From contig JBGUPL010000009.1 of assembly GCA_045130275.1 (NCBI GenBank), positions 1 to 54,374 on the forward strand: 54,374 bases of DNA, written 5' to 3'. How positions within the stretch are numbered: position 1 is the stretch's first letter; the number at the start of each line of letters is the position of its first letter. Under the pieces are notes generated by a model, which saw only the letters and a program-made list of their open reading frames with translations, did not search any database and was not told where the DNA came from. This document shows positions 23,871-32,361 of the stretch, in pieces. The position numbers and the translations under genes were made by a program. The stretch comes from F23-D06 sp045130275. GTDB lineage: Bacteria > Bacteroidota > Bacteroidia > Bacteroidales > WCHB1-69.

Positions 23871-23878
23871 TACTTTTG
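23871..23878 (+). promoter_or_regulatory. -7 promoter box (TACTTTTG) of apt-ilvE
   Basis: TACTTTTG lies 27 nt before the chosen apt start. It shows that the extended frame beginning at 23831, which runs through the terminator, is not the true start. Confidence 0.75.
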
Positions 23879-23905
23879 TGCAAAATTTTTTCGGACAATA
23901 AAGTG

Positions 23906-24418
23906 ATGAATATCAAGGAGAAAATACGCGTGGTTCCTGACTTTCCGACACCCGGAATTCAGTTTTATGACATTACCACTTTGCTCAACGATCCGCGGGC
24001 TTTTCGCGAAACTATCGATGCTATGGTGCAGATTGCCAGAAAGTTTGAACCCGATGTGGTGGTCGCCCTTGAGTCGCGCGGCTTTTTCTTTGGCCCTACC
24101 CTCGCCTACCAATTGGGCGTCCCGTTTGTTCCCGTACGAAAAAAAGGCAAACTCCCTTACACGACCTATCAGGAGACTTATTTGCTCGAATACGGCAGTG
24201 CAACGATGGAAATCCACACTGACGCAATGGCCGAAAATCAAAAGGTGCTCATCATTGATGACGTGCTGGCGACCGGAGGCTCCATGGCAGCAGCCATCAA
24301 TCTCATCAACCATTTTCACCCGAAAGAGATCCATCTGCTTTTCCTGATGGAATTGGAGGCCCTGAAAGGACGCAAGAAATTGTCCAAATATCCTATTGAC
24401 AGTTTATTAACCGTATAA
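23906..24418 (+). CDS. apt: Adenine phosphoribosyltransferase
   Basis: 170 residues from ATG 23906, the normal length. Apt salvages adenine with PRPP to AMP. Features: IRVVPDFPTPGIQFYDITTLL at the N-terminus, ALESRGFFFGPTLAYQLGVPFVPVRKKGKLP, and the PRPP loop VLIIDDVLATGGSM. Usually the 5' half of the PRPP loop reads VLLVDDLLATGGT, so this is a clear match. It starts the transcript with ilvE, whose start is 23 nt after the apt stop. Confidence 0.95.
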   Translation: MNIKEKIRVVPDFPTPGIQFYDITTLLNDPRAFRETIDAMVQIARKFEPDVVVALESRGFFFGPTLAYQLGVPFVPVRKKGKLPYTTYQETYLLEYGSATMEIHTDAMAENQKVLIIDDVLATGGSMAAAINLINHFHPKEIHLLFLMELEALKGRKKLSKYPIDSLLTV

Positions 24419-24441
24419 AATACCTATCAAATAAATTTTTT

Positions 24442-25464
24442 ATGAAAAATATCGATTGGAAAAACCTTTCATTCGGTTATATGAAAACCGATTACAATGT
24501 CCGCTGCTACTTCAGAAACGGCGAGTGGGGAAAACTGGAATTGAGCTCTGACGAGTACATTCCGATGCACATGGCAGCTTCCTGCCTGCATTATGGCCAA
24601 GAGGCTTTCGAAGGCATGAAGGCCTTCCGCGGCAAAGACGGCAAAGTCCGCTTGTTCCGCTGGGAAGAGAACTGGAAACGTCTCAACAATTCCGCCGACA
24701 CCATCATGCTGGCCCCCATTCCGGAAAAGTTGTTCTTTGACGCATTGGAGATGGTGATCAAGGCCAACGCCGAGTACATCCCGCCTTATGGCACCGAAGG
24801 CTCCCTCTACATCCGTCCGCTGCTGATCGGTACTGGCGCTACCATCGGTGTGAAACCCGCCGACGAATATCTTTTCATCGTCTTCGTGATGCCCGTCGGA
24901 CCTTACTTCAAGGAAGGCTTCAAACCCACCGACATGCAGATCGCCAAGGATTACGACCGCGCAGCTCCCCTGGGCACCGGTCACGTTAAGGTCGGCGGTA
25001 ACTACGCCGCTTCCCTCCGCGCCGGCGAGCGCGCCCACAAGGAAGGCTTCAGCGCTTCCATCTTCGCCGATGCCAAGACGAAAACCTTCATCGACGAGGC
25101 TGGTCCCGCCAACTTCTTCGGCATCAAGGACGGCAAGTATGTGACCCCCGACTCCGGATCCATCCTGCCCTCTATCACCAACATGAGCCTCCGCACCATC
25201 GCTGAGGACCTCGGTCTCGTGGTCGAAAGACGTCACGTCAGACTCGACGAAATCGACACCTTCGAGGAAGCCGGCGCTTGCGGTACCGCCGCTGTGATTT
25301 CACCCATCCACAAGATTCAAGACAGAGAGACCGGCAAGGAATATGTCATCTCCAAAGACGGCAAACCCGGCCCTTGGTCCATCAAGATGCGTGAATATCT
25401 TATGGGTATCCAATATGGCGAAATCGAAGACAAGTTCGGTTGGTGCACCATCGTGGAGTGCTAA
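24442..25464 (+). CDS. ilvE: Branched-chain amino acid aminotransferase
   Basis: 340 residues. Fold-type IV PLP enzyme transferring amino groups between glutamate and the keto acids of Leu, Ile and Val. Signature segments: SCLHYGQEAFEGMKAFRG, GTGHVKVGGNYAASL with the PLP lysine, DEAGPANFFGIKDGKYVTPDSGSILPSITNMSLRTIAEDLG, and EAGACGTAAVISP. The C-terminal YLMGIQYGEIEDKFGWCTIVE is typical of the bacterial class II branch. Codons are strongly GC-ending, suggesting high expression. Confidence 0.94.
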   Translation: MKNIDWKNLSFGYMKTDYNVRCYFRNGEWGKLELSSDEYIPMHMAASCLHYGQEAFEGMKAFRGKDGKVRLFRWEENWKRLNNSADTIMLAPIPEKLFFDALEMVIKANAEYIPPYGTEGSLYIRPLLIGTGATIGVKPADEYLFIVFVMPVGPYFKEGFKPTDMQIAKDYDRAAPLGTGHVKVGGNYAASLRAGERAHKEGFSASIFADAKTKTFIDEAGPANFFGIKDGKYVTPDSGSILPSITNMSLRTIAEDLGLVVERRHVRLDEIDTFEEAGACGTAAVISPIHKIQDRETGKEYVISKDGKPGPWSIKMREYLMGIQYGEIEDKFGWCTIVEC

Positions 25465-25484
25465 TTTTCACCATTTTTACTACA

Positions 25485-25515
25485 AAAGAGGATGTCATCA
25501 CGGCATCCTCTTTTT
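25485..25515 (+). terminator. Terminator of apt-ilvE
   Basis: Stem AGAGGATG / CATCCTCT followed by five T residues. Confidence 0.85.
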
Positions 25516-25593
25516 GTTAAAACACTGATTTACAGTTGTTTAATTGTCATTGGCAAATGAATGTTTTCGTGGCGGTATATATCAAAAAAAGTG

Positions 25594-25601
25594 TATTTTT
25601 G
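25594..25601 (+). promoter_or_regulatory. -7 promoter box (TATTTTTG) of rpsU
   Basis: TATTTTTG lies 47 nt before the rpsU ATG. Confidence 0.7.
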
Positions 25602-25648
25602 CCGCGCTAAAATTTTTTATTAACAATTAAAAGAAAGAGGTATTTTTT

Positions 25649-25843
25649 ATGATTATTGTTCCCATTAAAGAAGGCGAGTCCATCGACAAAGCGCTCAAGA
25701 AACTGAAAAAGAAATTCGACAAGATTGGTGTGAAGAAAGAAATCCGCGCCAGACAGGAATTCACCAAAAAGAGCGTCATCAGACGGGAGCAATTGCGCAA
25801 GGCCATTTACGTTCAGCAGCTTCGCGCCGCCGAGAACGAATAA
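25649..25843 (+). CDS. rpsU: 30S ribosomal protein bS21
   Basis: 64 residues, normal for Bacteroidetes. MIIVPIKEGESIDKALKKLKKKFDKIGVKKEIRAR is the conserved N-terminus and the rest is a basic helix. In many Bacteroidetes rpsU is followed by a xer recombinase gene and hpf, as here. A terminator lies between rpsU and xer, so they may not be one message. Confidence 0.95.
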   Translation: MIIVPIKEGESIDKALKKLKKKFDKIGVKKEIRARQEFTKKSVIRREQLRKAIYVQQLRAAENE

Positions 25844-25867
25844 ACAACGGCTTTTGCCAATCACGAG

Positions 25868-25895
25868 AAACAGGGACGCATCCCTGTTTTTTTTG
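25868..25895 (+). terminator. Terminator of rpsU with GGACGCATCC core
   Basis: Stem AAACAGGGA / TCCCTGTTT with loop CGCA, followed by T residues. The core GGGACGCATCCC resembles the centre of the palindromic element at 12905-12942. The remaining gap to xer (to 26019) has two small hairpins (25919-25932 and 25961-25976) and a heptamer array. Confidence 0.8.
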
Positions 25896-25988
25896 TCTAT
25901 TAACCCTACCGAGCTCTTGTCCCTGTCGGGACTGCTTAAGGAAGATGTTTTAAATATTCAGCATTTTAACAAATGCCCCCCACAACCA

Positions 25989-26016
25989 CTAACTACTAAC
26001 TGCTAACTACTGACTA
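25989..26016. repeat. Heptamer array (CTAACTR), 4 units, 3 nt before the xer start
   Basis: Units CTAACTA, CTAACTG, CTAACTA, CTGACTA occupy the position of a ribosome-binding region directly before ATG 26020. Confidence 0.7.
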
Positions 26017-26019
26017 TAT

Positions 26020-26910
26020 ATGAATTATACGGATTTCATCGACTACTTGAAATACGAGAAACGCGTCTCGCCACACACAGTGACTGCGTATGAGAATGAT
26101 ATGTCTCAGTTTTTCAGTTATTTAGAAGAAAAATTGGAGATTAATCAACTGCAAGATGTTCATCCCGAGGATATTCGCTCATGGATTATATCCTTGTTGG
26201 AGGATGATTCTTTGCAGTCTAAATCGGTGAACCGCAAGATCAGTGCAGTACGTGCATTCTATCGTTATAAACTGAAAATCAAAGAGTTATCCGTTAATCC
26301 TACCCTCACTATCCATGCTCCTAAAGTGCCCAAAAAACTGCCGCAGTATGTGGAACAGAAAGATATGGAGCATCTTTTTTCCGACATACCTTTTGAGGCT
26401 GGTTTTGAAGGATTGCGCGACCGTACTATTCTCGAACTGTTTTATGCCACAGGAATGCGTTTGTCGGAATTGCTGAATATAAAAGTGCAAGACATTCATT
26501 TACAAGAAAATACAATCAAAGTTTTGGGAAAACGGAACAAAGAGCGTATCATCCCATTCGGCAATCGACTGGAAGAGTTATTGACATCGTACTTGGAAAA
26601 CTTGCAAAAAAAATTTTTTGAGGGAACGGAAAATAATTATATCTTTGTCACCGCTAACGGAAAGCAACTTTATCCGAAGGCGGTCTATCGAATTGTACGA
26701 AAATATCTGGACATGGTGACCACTATTGACAAGCGAAGCCCTCATGTGATCAGGCACACGTTCGCCACCCATCTGCTCAACAAAGGTGCGGATCTCAATG
26801 CCATCAAGACCATATTGGGCCACAGCAGTCTAGCCGCCACTCAGGTATATACGCACAACTCGATAGAACAACTCAAATCCATTTATCAACAAGCTCATCC
26901 TAGAGCATAA
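26020..26910 (+). CDS. xerC: Tyrosine recombinase XerC/XerD family
   Basis: 296 residues. N-terminal core-binding SAM-like domain (residues 1-90: YLKYEKRVSPHTVTAYENDMSQFF) and catalytic domain with the residues expected of an active enzyme: Arg in ATGMRLSELL, Lys in VLGKRNKERIIP, HxxR in SPHVIRHTFATHLL, His in LGHSSLAATQ and the nucleophile Tyr in VYTH. Its place between rpsU and hpf, not in a mobile region, supports the chromosomal dimer-resolution role at dif. XerC versus XerD cannot be settled from one gene. Confidence 0.88.
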   Translation: MNYTDFIDYLKYEKRVSPHTVTAYENDMSQFFSYLEEKLEINQLQDVHPEDIRSWIISLLEDDSLQSKSVNRKISAVRAFYRYKLKIKELSVNPTLTIHAPKVPKKLPQYVEQKDMEHLFSDIPFEAGFEGLRDRTILELFYATGMRLSELLNIKVQDIHLQENTIKVLGKRNKERIIPFGNRLEELLTSYLENLQKKFFEGTENNYIFVTANGKQLYPKAVYRIVRKYLDMVTTIDKRSPHVIRHTFATHLLNKGADLNAIKTILGHSSLAATQVYTHNSIEQLKSIYQQAHPRA

Positions 26911-26924
26911 AAAAAGGAGGTTTT

Positions 26925-27260
26925 ATGAAAATCAACATCAATTCCGTTCATTTCAAAGCGGATCAGAAATTGGAGAACTTCATCAACGAAAAGGTGGAGA
27001 AGCTGAACAGACTGCACGACGGCATCATGGGTGCTGACGTAGCCCTGAAATTGGAGAACACCGATGCGCCGGAGAACAAGACCGTTGACATTCGCATGAA
27101 CATCCGCGGTTATGATGCGCGCGCCGGCAAAACGGCCAAGACTTTTGAGGAAGCCACCGATCTCGCCGTGGATGCCCTCAAAAAACAACTTCAAAAGAGC
27201 AAAGACAAAGAACAGAACAAAAGACCTTCAGGGGAAATCTCCTTTGAGGAAAAAGAATAA
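26925..27260 (+). CDS. hpf: Ribosome hibernation/modulation factor HPF (RaiA family)
   Basis: 111 residues, the short form without the long C-terminal dimerisation domain. N-terminus MKININSVHFKADQKLENFINEKVEKLNRLHDGI, then ENKTVDIRMNIRG and a lysine-rich end (KKQLQKSKDKEQNKRPSGEI). HPF binds the 30S decoding region in stationary phase. It follows xer by 14 nt. In Bacteroides the next genes are usually tRNAs and tuf; here a bidirectional terminator and an exonuclease gene on the other strand follow. Confidence 0.9.
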   Translation: MKININSVHFKADQKLENFINEKVEKLNRLHDGIMGADVALKLENTDAPENKTVDIRMNIRGYDARAGKTAKTFEEATDLAVDALKKQLQKSKDKEQNKRPSGEISFEEKE

Positions 27261-27287
27261 GCTGGTTTACAGCCTCTTATGAAAAAA

Positions 27288-27330
27288 AACGCCCCGGATG
27301 GCATCTGCTGTCCGGGGCGCTTTGTTTTGT
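27288..27330. terminator. Bidirectional terminator between hpf and the exonuclease gene
   Basis: Stem GCCCCGGA / TCCGGGGC (27291-27298 and 27311-27318). It is preceded by eight A residues and followed by a T-rich run, so it can act for both converging transcripts. Confidence 0.85.
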
Positions 27331-27352
27331 ATTGGAAAGACTGCCTTGGTAA

Positions 27353-28177
27353 TTACTTGGCGAACTTTTTCTCCAACGATACTTCATGGTAGATTTGGGT
27401 GATGACCTCCTTGGTATAGAGCGGGAAATCAGCCTTCATCATCCAGTCATAGTAGGCAGGTTCCACTTTGAAGACTTCATTCACAGGTTTGCCCTTGTGC
27501 TTGCCAAAATTGAAAACTGGCCGCTGTTGCGCATCCATCACAATATGTCCAGCCAGATCCACCGTCTGACGCTCAGTGGTGAATGCACTCAGCGCCTTGA
27601 CATCGTTCTGTACGGGAACGTAGGTGCGTTTGGTGCGGTGGTCGGTGTATTCCACGCCGTCGTATTTTTCCAACTGCGCCTTCAACACCTCGTAAGTCGC
27701 TTTTGTGTCGGCACTGGCCTGGTGAGCATCCGTCAAATCGCCATTGCAGTAGAACTTGTAGGCAGCGATGAGGTTGCGCGGCTCCATCTTGTGGAAAATA
27801 TTCTGGACATCAATGAGATATCGGTTGCGCAGGTCGAAACGGCGGCCGCAACGCAAAAACTCTTCCACTAACAACGGCACGTCAAACTTGTTGGAATTGA
27901 AACCGGCCAGGTCAGCATCTCCGATGAATGCCATCAAATCATCCGCCAACTGCTCGAACGTGGGCTTTTCGCGCACATCCTCGTCCGTGATGCCATGAAT
28001 CGCGGAACACTCCTCCGGGATCGGGATTCCTGGATTGATGAGCTCCGTGCGGCTTATCTCTTCGCCATCGGGCATGACTTTCAGCATGGAGATTTCCACT
28101 ATTCTATCTTTCCCGACATTCAAGCCGGTAGTCTCCAAATCAAAAAAAACCAAAGGTCTGCTTAAATTGAACTTCAT
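27353..28177 (-). CDS. DnaQ-like DEDD 3'-5' exonuclease
   Basis: 274 residues from ATG 28177; a longer frame begins inside the previous gene and adds about 50 non-matching residues. ExoI FFDLETTGL (Asp13, Glu15), ExoII GFNSNKFDVPLL, and ExoIII DAHQASADTKATYEV form a DEDDh active site. The C-terminal quarter (FNFGKHKGKPVNEVFKVEPAYYDWMMKADFPLYTKE) is the extra domain seen in Bacteroidetes-type proteins annotated as DNA polymerase III epsilon-like exonucleases. Whether it serves replication or repair is unknown. It begins 2 nt after the T9SS cargo gene stop and is part of that operon. Confidence 0.85.
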   Translation of the reverse strand: MKFNLSRPLVFFDLETTGLNVGKDRIVEISMLKVMPDGEEISRTELINPGIPIPEECSAIHGITDEDVREKPTFEQLADDLMAFIGDADLAGFNSNKFDVPLLVEEFLRCGRRFDLRNRYLIDVQNIFHKMEPRNLIAAYKFYCNGDLTDAHQASADTKATYEVLKAQLEKYDGVEYTDHRTKRTYVPVQNDVKALSAFTTERQTVDLAGHIVMDAQQRPVFNFGKHKGKPVNEVFKVEPAYYDWMMKADFPLYTKEVITQIYHEVSLEKKFAK

Positions 28178-28179
28178 AT

Positions 28180-30306
28180 TTACTGTTTTACTATTTTTTC
28201 GGTGATGATAGTTTGTTTTTGGGTTGACAGCTGGACAAAATAGACACCCTTTGGATATTTTTCCAACGACAACTCTGTCGAATGCAGTTTCCCCGATTCC
28301 ACACACTGTCCATAAACATTCCATATCGAATAATCCACATCTTGTCCATAGTCATCCATAAGGACATGGATAGTGCCTGTGGTAGGATTGGGGTACATTT
28401 TCACGTCGGCATGGTTGTGATGCGGGACAGCGGAGTGGTCGAACTTTTTGCCGACCACAGGACGGACCATCGGCGCGCCCTTGTAAAAAGAAGGATGCCA
28501 TTGGGCCCCGGTGCGATAGAAGAACTTCCCGCTGGCATCGTTGTTTTGGTCAAAACCAATGTTCAACTGCACATCGTGATTTTGGAAAAATCCGACATAA
28601 AAGGTTCCCGAGACGGCGAGCGGTTCTTCGAGGTAATAAGGCACAAAGTCGAGATAATTTTCAGTAAAGGCCGGAAGTTGGGCAGGCATCTCGTAAAGCA
28701 CATCGCCGGGAAGACCATTATTGTCATCCCAAACCATCAATGTGAACGGTGCCACATTTTCATCGTTGAGTGTGTGGTTAAACCACATCCGAACGGCCTG
28801 CAGGGTATCAGGCTCCGCCAACGTGAATTTTACTGCAAAGGAAGACTGCGGATTCGACATGGTAGAGAGCAGACAGTAACCCGCTTCCGCGGTACCGTCG
28901 TCATAAGCATAGTAATTGTAGAATCTCTGCTCGAAACGGGCGGTATCATTGCTCCTGCGGTCATCGTTTCCACCCACCATGCTGAAAACATGCGTGATGG
29001 TGAACACCGCGCTGTCGGCTCCATCATATTCATACGCCATTTCCAGATTAGGGTTGGCGTGATGTTCATAACTGTGCAAACCACTGGTGAAGTATGGTTC
29101 AGCATTCTCGTTGTTCAACGGCGAAACGTAAATGGTCTGTCCCGAATTCTTGACGATTCTGAAAGTGTAATCGGTATTTTTCACAGAACTGGACAAATTG
29201 CTCAAATCATTATGGAATTTGGATATCATGTCCGACGGCCGATATTGGTGCCACGGCATTGCTTGGTAATCCTTTAACGATGAAATGGATGGGCTCACGA
29301 AAGCCACGTCATTGGGATAAATATCATTACGCGTGCGGTTGAGATCCAACCTGACATAATCGATGTTCCACTGGTCACAATTGCTTGACCACCCCACGAT
29401 GTTCCCGCTTGTCCAGGCATCCATGTCCAAACTGGCAAAGTTACGGAACCGGAATTGGAAGTTGTTGCGGAAATATTGGTTGTCCACAATGGGAATCATC
29501 ACCTGTTTGAAGTATTGTAACGGATTCTCATCCACCCAATCGCTCACATTGCAGCCAAATGACGACCAGACCTCATTCCAGACATATTCTTCCTCGAAAA
29601 TGGAATCAATAGGCATCAAAATGGTTTCTCCCGCGTATGCTCCGCTTTCGAAGATGTAGTAAGTACCTGGCATGAAGGGATTTTCAATCGTGTCGCCCAT
29701 AGAATAGTACTGTCCTTCCTCGATGATATATTCGCCATACTCGAAACCGGCGAACACCATGTTTCCTGTGGCATATCCGAACTCAAGGACCAATTTGTCG
29801 GAATGTTCGGGAGCATCTCCTACAATTTCCCATCCGCCAGCGGGATAGGTCTTGCTGGCCCCTGCAGGTTGGTAATAGAAACTGAAGTAAAGAGAGTCGG
29901 AAACATGCATCGGTCTATGTTGCAAGAAGTTACTGTCAAGACGAATCAGGTTGGAAGTCAGGGTGTCGGCTCCAAACGTGTTGCGGGAGGCGTGGTCATA
30001 GACTTGCCCGTACTCATTCAAAATATCCAACGTCACGACCCCGATGGAAGGCGGATACACGGCAAAACCAGTGTTGACATAACCTTGCCGGTCCTCCCAC
30101 AAACGAGCATCGGGATATCCTGAATAGTTGGAGAAATCATCCACAAAAGGCAACTTGACGGCCGTGTTGGATCTGGCGGGGATCCCTTTCTTGGCGGCCT
30201 TCATGATAACAGTGTTTTGCGGCACGCCGGTTAACAATTCTTGTGCGTTTCCGAAAAACGGGAACAAAAGAAGCAGAAATGTGAAAATTTTTGAATTAAA
30301 TTTCAT
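28180..30306 (-). CDS. T9SS-secreted protein with type A sorting domain
   Basis: 708 residues. Signal peptide MKFNSKIFTFLLLLFPFFGNAQ, long beta-rich body with many short aromatic strands (jelly-roll-like; GNMVFAGFEYGEYIIEEG, GTAEAGYCLLSTMSNPQSSFAVKFTL), and a C-terminal type A sorting domain: KMYPNPTTGTIHV, YSIWNVYGQCVESGK, EKYPKGVYFVQLSTQ. The cargo role is unknown; the body suggests an adhesive or polymer-binding surface protein. It sits in the operon PASTA gene, this gene, exonuclease, with gaps of 21 and 2 nt, an order I recall in other Bacteroidales but cannot verify here. Confidence 0.88.
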   Translation of the reverse strand: MKFNSKIFTFLLLLFPFFGNAQELLTGVPQNTVIMKAAKKGIPARSNTAVKLPFVDDFSNYSGYPDARLWEDRQGYVNTGFAVYPPSIGVVTLDILNEYGQVYDHASRNTFGADTLTSNLIRLDSNFLQHRPMHVSDSLYFSFYYQPAGASKTYPAGGWEIVGDAPEHSDKLVLEFGYATGNMVFAGFEYGEYIIEEGQYYSMGDTIENPFMPGTYYIFESGAYAGETILMPIDSIFEEEYVWNEVWSSFGCNVSDWVDENPLQYFKQVMIPIVDNQYFRNNFQFRFRNFASLDMDAWTSGNIVGWSSNCDQWNIDYVRLDLNRTRNDIYPNDVAFVSPSISSLKDYQAMPWHQYRPSDMISKFHNDLSNLSSSVKNTDYTFRIVKNSGQTIYVSPLNNENAEPYFTSGLHSYEHHANPNLEMAYEYDGADSAVFTITHVFSMVGGNDDRRSNDTARFEQRFYNYYAYDDGTAEAGYCLLSTMSNPQSSFAVKFTLAEPDTLQAVRMWFNHTLNDENVAPFTLMVWDDNNGLPGDVLYEMPAQLPAFTENYLDFVPYYLEEPLAVSGTFYVGFFQNHDVQLNIGFDQNNDASGKFFYRTGAQWHPSFYKGAPMVRPVVGKKFDHSAVPHHNHADVKMYPNPTTGTIHVLMDDYGQDVDYSIWNVYGQCVESGKLHSTELSLEKYPKGVYFVQLSTQKQTIITEKIVKQ

Positions 30307-30327
30307 AAACGTCTTTGTTTAAGATGG

Positions 30328-30945
30328 TTATATTTGATTTTCTGTAGTTGCATTCTGAGTGCTGTCGCTGTCAGGCAGATCACCGATGTCCTTGCCCACT
30401 ACCAATGTGATCTTCTCGCCCTGCTTGATGGGGGTGCCTTGCGCGATGGAATGCCCTTTGTAAAGCACTTCCAGCACCACATTCTCATACGGGCTGGGCT
30501 TCTCGATGATACGGTCCAGGACCAAACCTTGCGACTCGATCATAATCTGTGCCTGTCGGAGCGACAAATCCCTTAATTCCAACATTTTGATAGTCGGAGG
30601 TTCAGATGCAGCGACTGTAAGATAGACTTTACGGCCGTGCTTGACCTTCTCGCCGGGCAACGGGTTCTGTTTCAACACCGAACCAGGCGTCGCGCCTTCT
30701 TCATACAACTCATCGTTCACCACAAACACAAAACCTTCGGCCCGTCCATGCTGGGTGAGCTCTTCCGCCGACTTCCCATAGTAGGAAGGCATCTCCACTT
30801 CGCGCCCGTGACGGGTGAACAGATTCAGGAACAGAATAATGAGAACAAATAGGAGTATGGTCACCAAAATGGCCATAAGTATGTGGAAAAGCGGTCTTTG
30901 TGAACTTAATTTCCCGCGTGTCGCAGCATTTTTCAGTTTGCTCAT
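30328..30945 (-). CDS. PASTA-domain membrane protein
   Basis: 205 residues. A basic N-terminus (MSKLKNAATRGKLSSQ) leads into one membrane helix at about 22-45. Two PASTA domains face the periplasm (about 48-115 and 116-190; EVEMPSYYGKSAEEL, LKQNPLPGEKVKHGRKVYLTVA, and IAQGTPIKQGEKITLVVG). PASTA domains bind peptidoglycan precursors or muropeptides in kinases and PBPs. There is no kinase or transpeptidase part here. Leads the three-gene operon. Confidence 0.88.
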   Translation of the reverse strand: MSKLKNAATRGKLSSQRPLFHILMAILVTILLFVLIILFLNLFTRHGREVEMPSYYGKSAEELTQHGRAEGFVFVVNDELYEEGATPGSVLKQNPLPGEKVKHGRKVYLTVAASEPPTIKMLELRDLSLRQAQIMIESQGLVLDRIIEKPSPYENVVLEVLYKGHSIAQGTPIKQGEKITLVVGKDIGDLPDSDSTQNATTENQI

Positions 30946-30987
30946 GAAATACTTTTTCTCTCTATTAACTTGATTTTTTTAAACCTG

Positions 30988-30995
30988 CAAAGATA
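30988..30995 (-). promoter_or_regulatory. -7 promoter box (TATCTTTG on minus strand) of the PASTA operon
   Basis: CAAAGATA on the plus strand, about 40 nt before the PASTA ATG. The divergent gap to 31131 contains a second promoter reading right. Confidence 0.75.
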
Positions 30996-31084
30996 CAATT
31001 TTAATTTGAAAGTATATAGAAACGAACAAAAGCTTAAATTAGTATTTCGTGCGCTAAAAATGCATAAACAAAAAGTTCTTTTTG

Positions 31085-31092
31085 TATTTTTG
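31085..31092 (+). promoter_or_regulatory. -7 promoter box (TATTTTTG) of the dehydrogenase/polysaccharide cluster
   Basis: TATTTTTG lies 39 nt before ATG 31132. It is the only promoter box I found ahead of the polysaccharide genes up to 38040. Confidence 0.65.
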
Positions 31093-31131
31093 CCACGTGT
31101 ATTAAATTAGGGAGAAAATATACCGAACGTA

Positions 31132-32340
31132 ATGAAAATCGGACTGATCAGAGAGACAAAGAACCCCGTTGACAACCGTGTCGCGTTGACCCCGTCGCAA
31201 ATGGCCGCACTGCAAAACCGCTATCCTGATGACGAATTTGTGGTGCAATCCAGCGACACACGTGTGTTTCCGGACGCAGCGTATCGCGAAGCCGGGTTAA
31301 CCATAACCGACCGAATGGATGATTGCGACGTCCTGTTCGGAATCAAGGAGGCCGAAGTGCATACCCTTATCCCCGACAAGCACTATTTCTTTTTCGGGCA
31401 CATCGCCAAGCAACAGGATTCGAATCGTCCTCTTTTGCAAGCACTTGTGAAAAAACGAATCACTTTTTCCGATTACGAATACCTGGTTGACGACCACAAC
31501 CGGCGGCTTTGCGCCTTCGGCTGGTGGGCAGGCTTTGTAGGCACATACTACACCTTACGGGGATACGGAATCCGCCACGGCCTTTTCGAACTACCCAAGC
31601 CTGATCGTCAATTTTCGATGGAAAAGCTCTTGAACGCCTTGCGTTCCGTGAATCTGCCTTCCGTAAAACTGTTGGTGACCGGCAACGGCCGTGTGTCGCA
31701 TGGCGTCCAGGAACTTTTGGAACAAATCGGTGCTGAAAGGCTTCCCGAGGAAGATTTCCTTTCAGACAGACCCGTCTGCAAGCTCTCCTTTTGCACCGCT
31801 GACGCCGACAAACTGGTCGTCCGAAAAGATGGAACGGCATTCTCTTGGGAGGATTTCCAAGCAAACCCGTCCCAATACAGCAGTGATTTCATGCGATGGG
31901 GCCGACATGCAGACATCTTGGTTTCAGCACATTTCTGGAACCCGAAAGCCCCCATCTATCTGACCCAAAAGGATTTAGCCAATCCCGAATTGAAAATCCG
32001 TTTTATCGGGGATATCTCTTGTGACATCCAAGGCAGCCTTCAATCCACTTTACGCGCCTCCACCCACGACGAACCTTATTACGACTACGATCCTGACACA
32101 GCCAGCGAGGCTCCGGCATTCTCCTCCGACCGTCACATTACCGTCATGGCGGTGGACACGTGTCCCAATGCTCTTGCAGCGGACACCAGCGCTTATTTCG
32201 GAGAAAAGCTTATTGAACATGTGTTTGTTCCACTATTGGATCGGCAACATTCGGATGTTATCCAACGTTCCACCATTCTGGAACATGGGCGGCTAACCCC
32301 GCGGTTCAGCTATCTCAAATCTTTTGCCGACGAAGAATAA
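31132..32340 (+). CDS. Saccharopine/lysine dehydrogenase-like protein (AlaDH/PNT N-terminal fold)
   Basis: 402 residues. The N-terminus MKIGLIRETKNPVDNRVALTP is the alanine-dehydrogenase/transhydrogenase type signature; a second half with VKLLVTGNGRVSHGVQELL is a Rossmann-like dinucleotide fold; HWWAGF-like GWWAGFVGTYYTLRGYG and FIGDISCDIQGSLQ are typical of the LYS1-type saccharopine dehydrogenase family. Such enzymes in bacteria may form lysine or act on related opine amino acids. The reaction here is not known. It is only 21 nt upstream of a flippase gene, which suggests co-transcription with the polysaccharide genes. Confidence 0.7.
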   Translation: MKIGLIRETKNPVDNRVALTPSQMAALQNRYPDDEFVVQSSDTRVFPDAAYREAGLTITDRMDDCDVLFGIKEAEVHTLIPDKHYFFFGHIAKQQDSNRPLLQALVKKRITFSDYEYLVDDHNRRLCAFGWWAGFVGTYYTLRGYGIRHGLFELPKPDRQFSMEKLLNALRSVNLPSVKLLVTGNGRVSHGVQELLEQIGAERLPEEDFLSDRPVCKLSFCTADADKLVVRKDGTAFSWEDFQANPSQYSSDFMRWGRHADILVSAHFWNPKAPIYLTQKDLANPELKIRFIGDISCDIQGSLQSTLRASTHDEPYYDYDPDTASEAPAFSSDRHITVMAVDTCPNALAADTSAYFGEKLIEHVFVPLLDRQHSDVIQRSTILEHGRLTPRFSYLKSFADEE

Positions 32341-32361
32341 ACACTTAGTTATCAACTGATT

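Noticed and set aside
24469..25236. Antisense frame opposite ilvE
   Set aside because: Composition-driven shadow; ilvE motifs on the plus strand are complete.
26020..26910. xer gene as a sign of an integrated mobile element
   Set aside because: It lies in the conserved rpsU-xer-hpf neighbourhood, with no attachment repeats or cargo genes.
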